Positions 6,079 through 7,824 of a DNA stretch of 7,824 nt are shown in pieces. This DNA is from Candidatus Poribacteria bacterium (lineage in GTDB: Bacteria; Poribacteria; WGA-4E; DTYX01): assembly GCA_012961655.1 (NCBI GenBank), contig DTYX01000269.1, forward strand, positions 1-7,824. The letters are read 5' to 3'. The notes beneath the pieces were generated by a model that saw only the letters and a program-made list of their open reading frames with translations, was not told where the DNA came from and did not search any database. Position 1 is the first letter of the stretch. Each line of letters begins with the position of its first letter. The position numbers were made by a program, and so were the translations under genes.

Positions 6079-6252
6079 TCACACCCGGTATTTTGACTTT
6101 GACTTGAGCTTCTCGATGAGTTCCACTGGTAAGGACAACTGGATAGCGCAAGAATCTATCAGCGCTTGGCAAACAATTTCACTTCGTTCTTCCCCAAGCA
6201 AAAAAAGATCTTGCCAATTTCGCACCTTAACCTCAACCTCAAAAGCTCCCAT
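6079..6252 (-). pseudogene. Truncated clan AA (retropepsin-like) aspartic protease remnant
   Basis: Reading from the ATG at 6252, which has GAGG 8 bases upstream, gives 57 residues: MGAFEVEVKV, RNWQDLFLLGEE, then ALIDSCAIQLSLP and VELIEKLKSK. This order resembles the first third of small bacterial clan AA aspartic proteases, where the catalytic D-T/S-G-A is followed by a hydrophobic strand and LP..L..KL. Intact members run to 110-140 residues with an ADG flap and a later LLG motif. Here the glycine of the catalytic triplet is cysteine (D33-S-C-A, one base change from Gly), and the frame stops right after the first helix. I therefore call it a decayed fragment, probably inactive. It ends 34 bases before the DUF4159 start. 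Recognition is by motif only; an unrelated small protein remains possible. Confidence 0.5.
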
Positions 6253-6564
6253 CTCGACGACCTCACTATTTATTCTGACAGGATTGCTATTCTTGTCTAA
6301 GTTTAACACCTCATAGTTACTAAAAATATAGAAGAATGTTTCTGGCCATTTATGGGCTGAGAAGTCCAATGGACGCGCTACAAAGTCCTCTATCCCGTCG
6401 GCATAAGCGTTCGGGACTACTTTCAATCGCACAAATCTTAACCACTGTAGGTTATTGCTTTTATCTGGGATTTCTAAAAGTCTATCATAAAAACTCAAAT
6501 TTGGCAAGATTTTTAGTGAAATTCCCCACGAACAGAAATTTACAAAAGGAGGCCGGTGCGACAA
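6253..6564 (-). other. Open stretch upstream of the protease remnant, coding status unclear
   Basis: The same frame stays open upstream of the ATG at 6252 to a TTG at 6564, adding about 104 residues, for example FVRLKVVPNAYADGIED and WPETFFYIFSNYE. No ATG, no ribosome site at the TTG and no recognised family support translation. Plus-strand frames are also open here, as expected in AT-rich debris. It may be the remains of a neighbouring gene fused to the protease fragment, or simply noncoding. Confidence 0.3.
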
Positions 6565-6673
6565 CAGAAGAAAACATTCAGGGCGCGCTTAAACCACGCG
6601 TCGAAATGCTCTCAAAATTATGGAACATTTTGCTCTCTTAGGTGTAGTATTTAAATCGGGTAGTGTATCATAT

Positions 6674-6726
6674 GTAATGCTATAAAAAAACCACAGAGAC
6701 GCGGAGAGCGGTTTACGAAGCATTAC
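6674..6726. repeat. Nested inverted-repeat element with ccacagagac core
   Basis: A perfect 8-bp inverted repeat, GTAATGCT (6674-6681) and AGCATTAC (6719-6726), surrounds a second pair, AAACC (6688-6692) and GGTTT (6710-6714). The centre, CCACAGAGACGCGGAGAG, resembles the 'accacagagacacagagg' intergenic repeats that I associate with planctomycete- and Poribacteria-type genomes. It fills much of the space before the DUF58 start and could be a small non-autonomous mobile repeat. Confidence 0.5.
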
Positions 6727-6746
6727 TTGTTTAACACCACCTTATC

Positions 6747-7622
6747 ATGATACCAGAAGAGATTCTCAAAAAGGTGCGTCGAATTGACATCCGCACCAGT
6801 CATATAGTAAACGATGTTTTAGCGGGACAGTACGAAAGCGTCTTCAAAGGGCAGGGGATGGAGTTTGAGGAGGTACGTGAATATCAGTCCGGCGATGAAG
6901 TGCGCTCGATAGATTGGAATGTAACCGCCCGCATGGGACGGCCATTCCTCAAAAAGTTCGTCGAAGAGCGTGAATTGACGGTTATGCTCGTCCTGGATGC
7001 GAGTTCATCGTCAAAGTTTGGCTCAATAAAACAACTCAAGGGCGAACTTGCCGCTGAACTCTGCGCCGTGCTCGCTTTCTCTGCTATTAAGAACAACGAT
7101 AAAGTCGGCTTGATTATCTTTACCGACAGAATCGAAAAATACGTCCCCCCCAAAAAAGGACGGCGGCATGTATTGCGAGTTATCAGCGAAGCGCTCTCAT
7201 TTCAGCCGGAGGGACGAGGCACGGACATCGCCGTCGCTCTGGAATATCTGAACAGAGTAACCATCCGCCGGACGGTTACATTTCTCATCTCTGACTTCAT
7301 TGCAATCGATTATGAAAAGCCTTTGCGGATTGCCAATAAACGTCACGACATTATCGCCGTCACAATAACCGACCCGAGAGAATTAGAGTTGCCTAAAGTC
7401 GGCATTCTTGAACTGGAAGACGCCGAAACGGATGAGAAAATCCTTGTCGATACGAACATCCGACGAGTGAGAGAAGAGTATCATCGTATCGCTTTAGACA
7501 GGGTACAAGAAAGAGAGCGTATTCTTCGCTCAACAAATGTCGATGCAATTGATGTGTTCACAGATAAACCTTATATCGAACCGCTGCTGAAATTTTTTCG
7601 CATGAGGGAACGACGGTTGTAA
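6747..7622 (+). CDS. DUF58 domain protein (VWA-like fold)
   Basis: A 291-residue cytoplasmic protein without membrane segments, of normal length for the short DUF58 proteins. The family signature spans residues 36-62: GQGMEFEEVREYQSGDEVRSI then DWNVTAR. A von Willebrand A-like fold follows, with MIDAS-type residues D84-A-S-S-S in VMLVLDASSSS, T159 in GRGTDIA and D183 in FLISDF, so a bound metal is plausible. DUF58 proteins are usually encoded next to a MoxR AAA+ ATPase and membrane VWA proteins and are thought to assist assembly or maturation of envelope or enzyme complexes. No MoxR gene lies on either side here. The ATG at 6747 fits the family start (IPEEILKKVRRIDIRT), but there is no Shine-Dalgarno site, and the nested repeat element ends about 20 bases upstream. 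It is the only plus-strand gene in the window. Confidence 0.9.
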   Translation: MIPEEILKKVRRIDIRTSHIVNDVLAGQYESVFKGQGMEFEEVREYQSGDEVRSIDWNVTARMGRPFLKKFVEERELTVMLVLDASSSSKFGSIKQLKGELAAELCAVLAFSAIKNNDKVGLIIFTDRIEKYVPPKKGRRHVLRVISEALSFQPEGRGTDIAVALEYLNRVTIRRTVTFLISDFIAIDYEKPLRIANKRHDIIAVTITDPRELELPKVGILELEDAETDEKILVDTNIRRVREEYHRIALDRVQERERILRSTNVDAIDVFTDKPYIEPLLKFFRMRERRL

Positions 7623-7655
7623 ACCGGAGTACTGAGATGAAAAATATCGAGCATA

Positions 7656-7686
7656 GAAACCGAGTTTTTCTCGAAAACTCGATTTC
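7656..7686 (-). terminator. 13-bp hairpin between convergent genes
   Basis: GAAACCGAGTTTT (7656-7668) and AAAACTCGATTTC (7674-7686) flank a 5-base loop. In plus-strand RNA one pair is a C/A mismatch. In minus-strand RNA it becomes a U-G wobble, so all 13 positions pair. A run of T (ATATTTTT) follows about 8 bases later on the minus strand. It therefore best fits a terminator for the minus-strand gene stopping at 7704, though it may also stop DUF58 transcripts. It may belong to a repeat family. Confidence 0.6.
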
Positions 7687-7703
7687 TGAGGAAGAAGTAT
7701 TGT

Positions 7704-7824
7704 CTAATTAGAAATGGTGCGCTTAAACCTTTCAGGCTTAATACCCTGTTTTTGTAAAGTATATAACAATAAATCCACCTGCTTAGCATCATAACAAAAG
7801 ATAAAATAGCTACGTGGTTTTAAA
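7704..7824 (-). CDS. C-terminal end of an unrecognised gene cut by the window edge
   Basis: A frame open from the right edge to a TAG at 7704 encodes 39 residues, including RSYFIFCYDAKQVDLLLYT and LQKQGIKPERFKRTISN. The composition looks like real protein: a beta-type segment, then an amphipathic helix and a charged end. A hairpin that pairs best in the minus-strand sense begins 17 bases after the stop, which supports a genuine gene end. I do not recognise the family, and too little is present to infer a function. Confidence 0.45.
   Translation of the reverse strand, partial: LKPRSYFIFCYDAKQVDLLLYTLQKQGIKPERFKRTISN

Noticed and set aside
6336..6641. A 101-residue plus-strand open frame
   Set aside because: It runs through AT-rich debris opposite another open frame, with no ribosome site and no family resemblance.
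7571..7792. A 73-residue minus-strand open frame
   Set aside because: It overlaps the end of DUF58 and runs through the hairpin in a different frame from the more convincing gene end at 7704.
1..7824. CRISPR arrays, tRNA or rRNA genes, intact insertion sequences
   Set aside because: No regularly spaced repeats, tRNA-like cloverleaf, rRNA signature or transposase gene was seen on either strand.

Overview
The window is bacterial DNA of middling GC content (about 45% by eye). The organism cannot be named from the sequence alone. Several traits together suggest an uncultured lineage of the Poribacteria / Planctomycetes kind, at low to moderate confidence: a DUF4159 protein and a DUF58 protein, a fragment resembling clan AA (retropepsin-like) proteases, an intergenic repeat of the 'ccacagagac' type, and secreted carbohydrate-binding-like proteins.

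Layout. Almost everything is on the minus strand and reads right to left. From the right: a gene fragment cut by the window edge (7704-7824, minus) ends at a hairpin (7656-7686). The only plus-strand gene, a DUF58 protein (6747-7622), converges on it. Between DUF58 and the next intact gene lie about 700 bases with a nested inverted-repeat element (6674-6726), an open but doubtful stretch, and a truncated aspartic-protease-like fragment (6079-6252). A 511-residue membrane-anchored DUF4159 protein follows (4509-6044). Then come four small secreted proteins: a CBM4/9-like protein (3759-4403), an unrecognised protein (2899-3600), and two tandem paralogues with a concanavalin-like sandwich appearance (1891-2646 and 1052-1822). 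A sugar isomerase/epimerase-type TIM barrel closes the left end (33-947).

The main discovery is at the ends of the four secreted proteins. They have three unrelated bodies, yet all finish on the same 17-residue tail with invariant K, T, W and K, roughly [VI]-[ED]-P-x-x-K-x-x-x-T-W-G-x-[IV]-K-x-[KR], and stop immediately after it. The similarity continues into DNA: two copies are nearly identical across the last codons, and three share sequence beyond the stop codon, two of them including a hairpin terminator. This looks like a C-terminal sorting, anchoring or processing signal carried on a spreadable 3' cassette. It lacks the hydrophobic segment of PEP-CTERM and LPXTG signals.

How the genes may work together is inference. 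The four secreted proteins appear to be separate transcription units or short operons with their own ribosome sites, and three have recognisable promoters. DUF4159 and DUF58 proteins usually occur together with a MoxR ATPase and VWA proteins. Here they are head to head and separated by debris, which suggests that such an operon has been rearranged.
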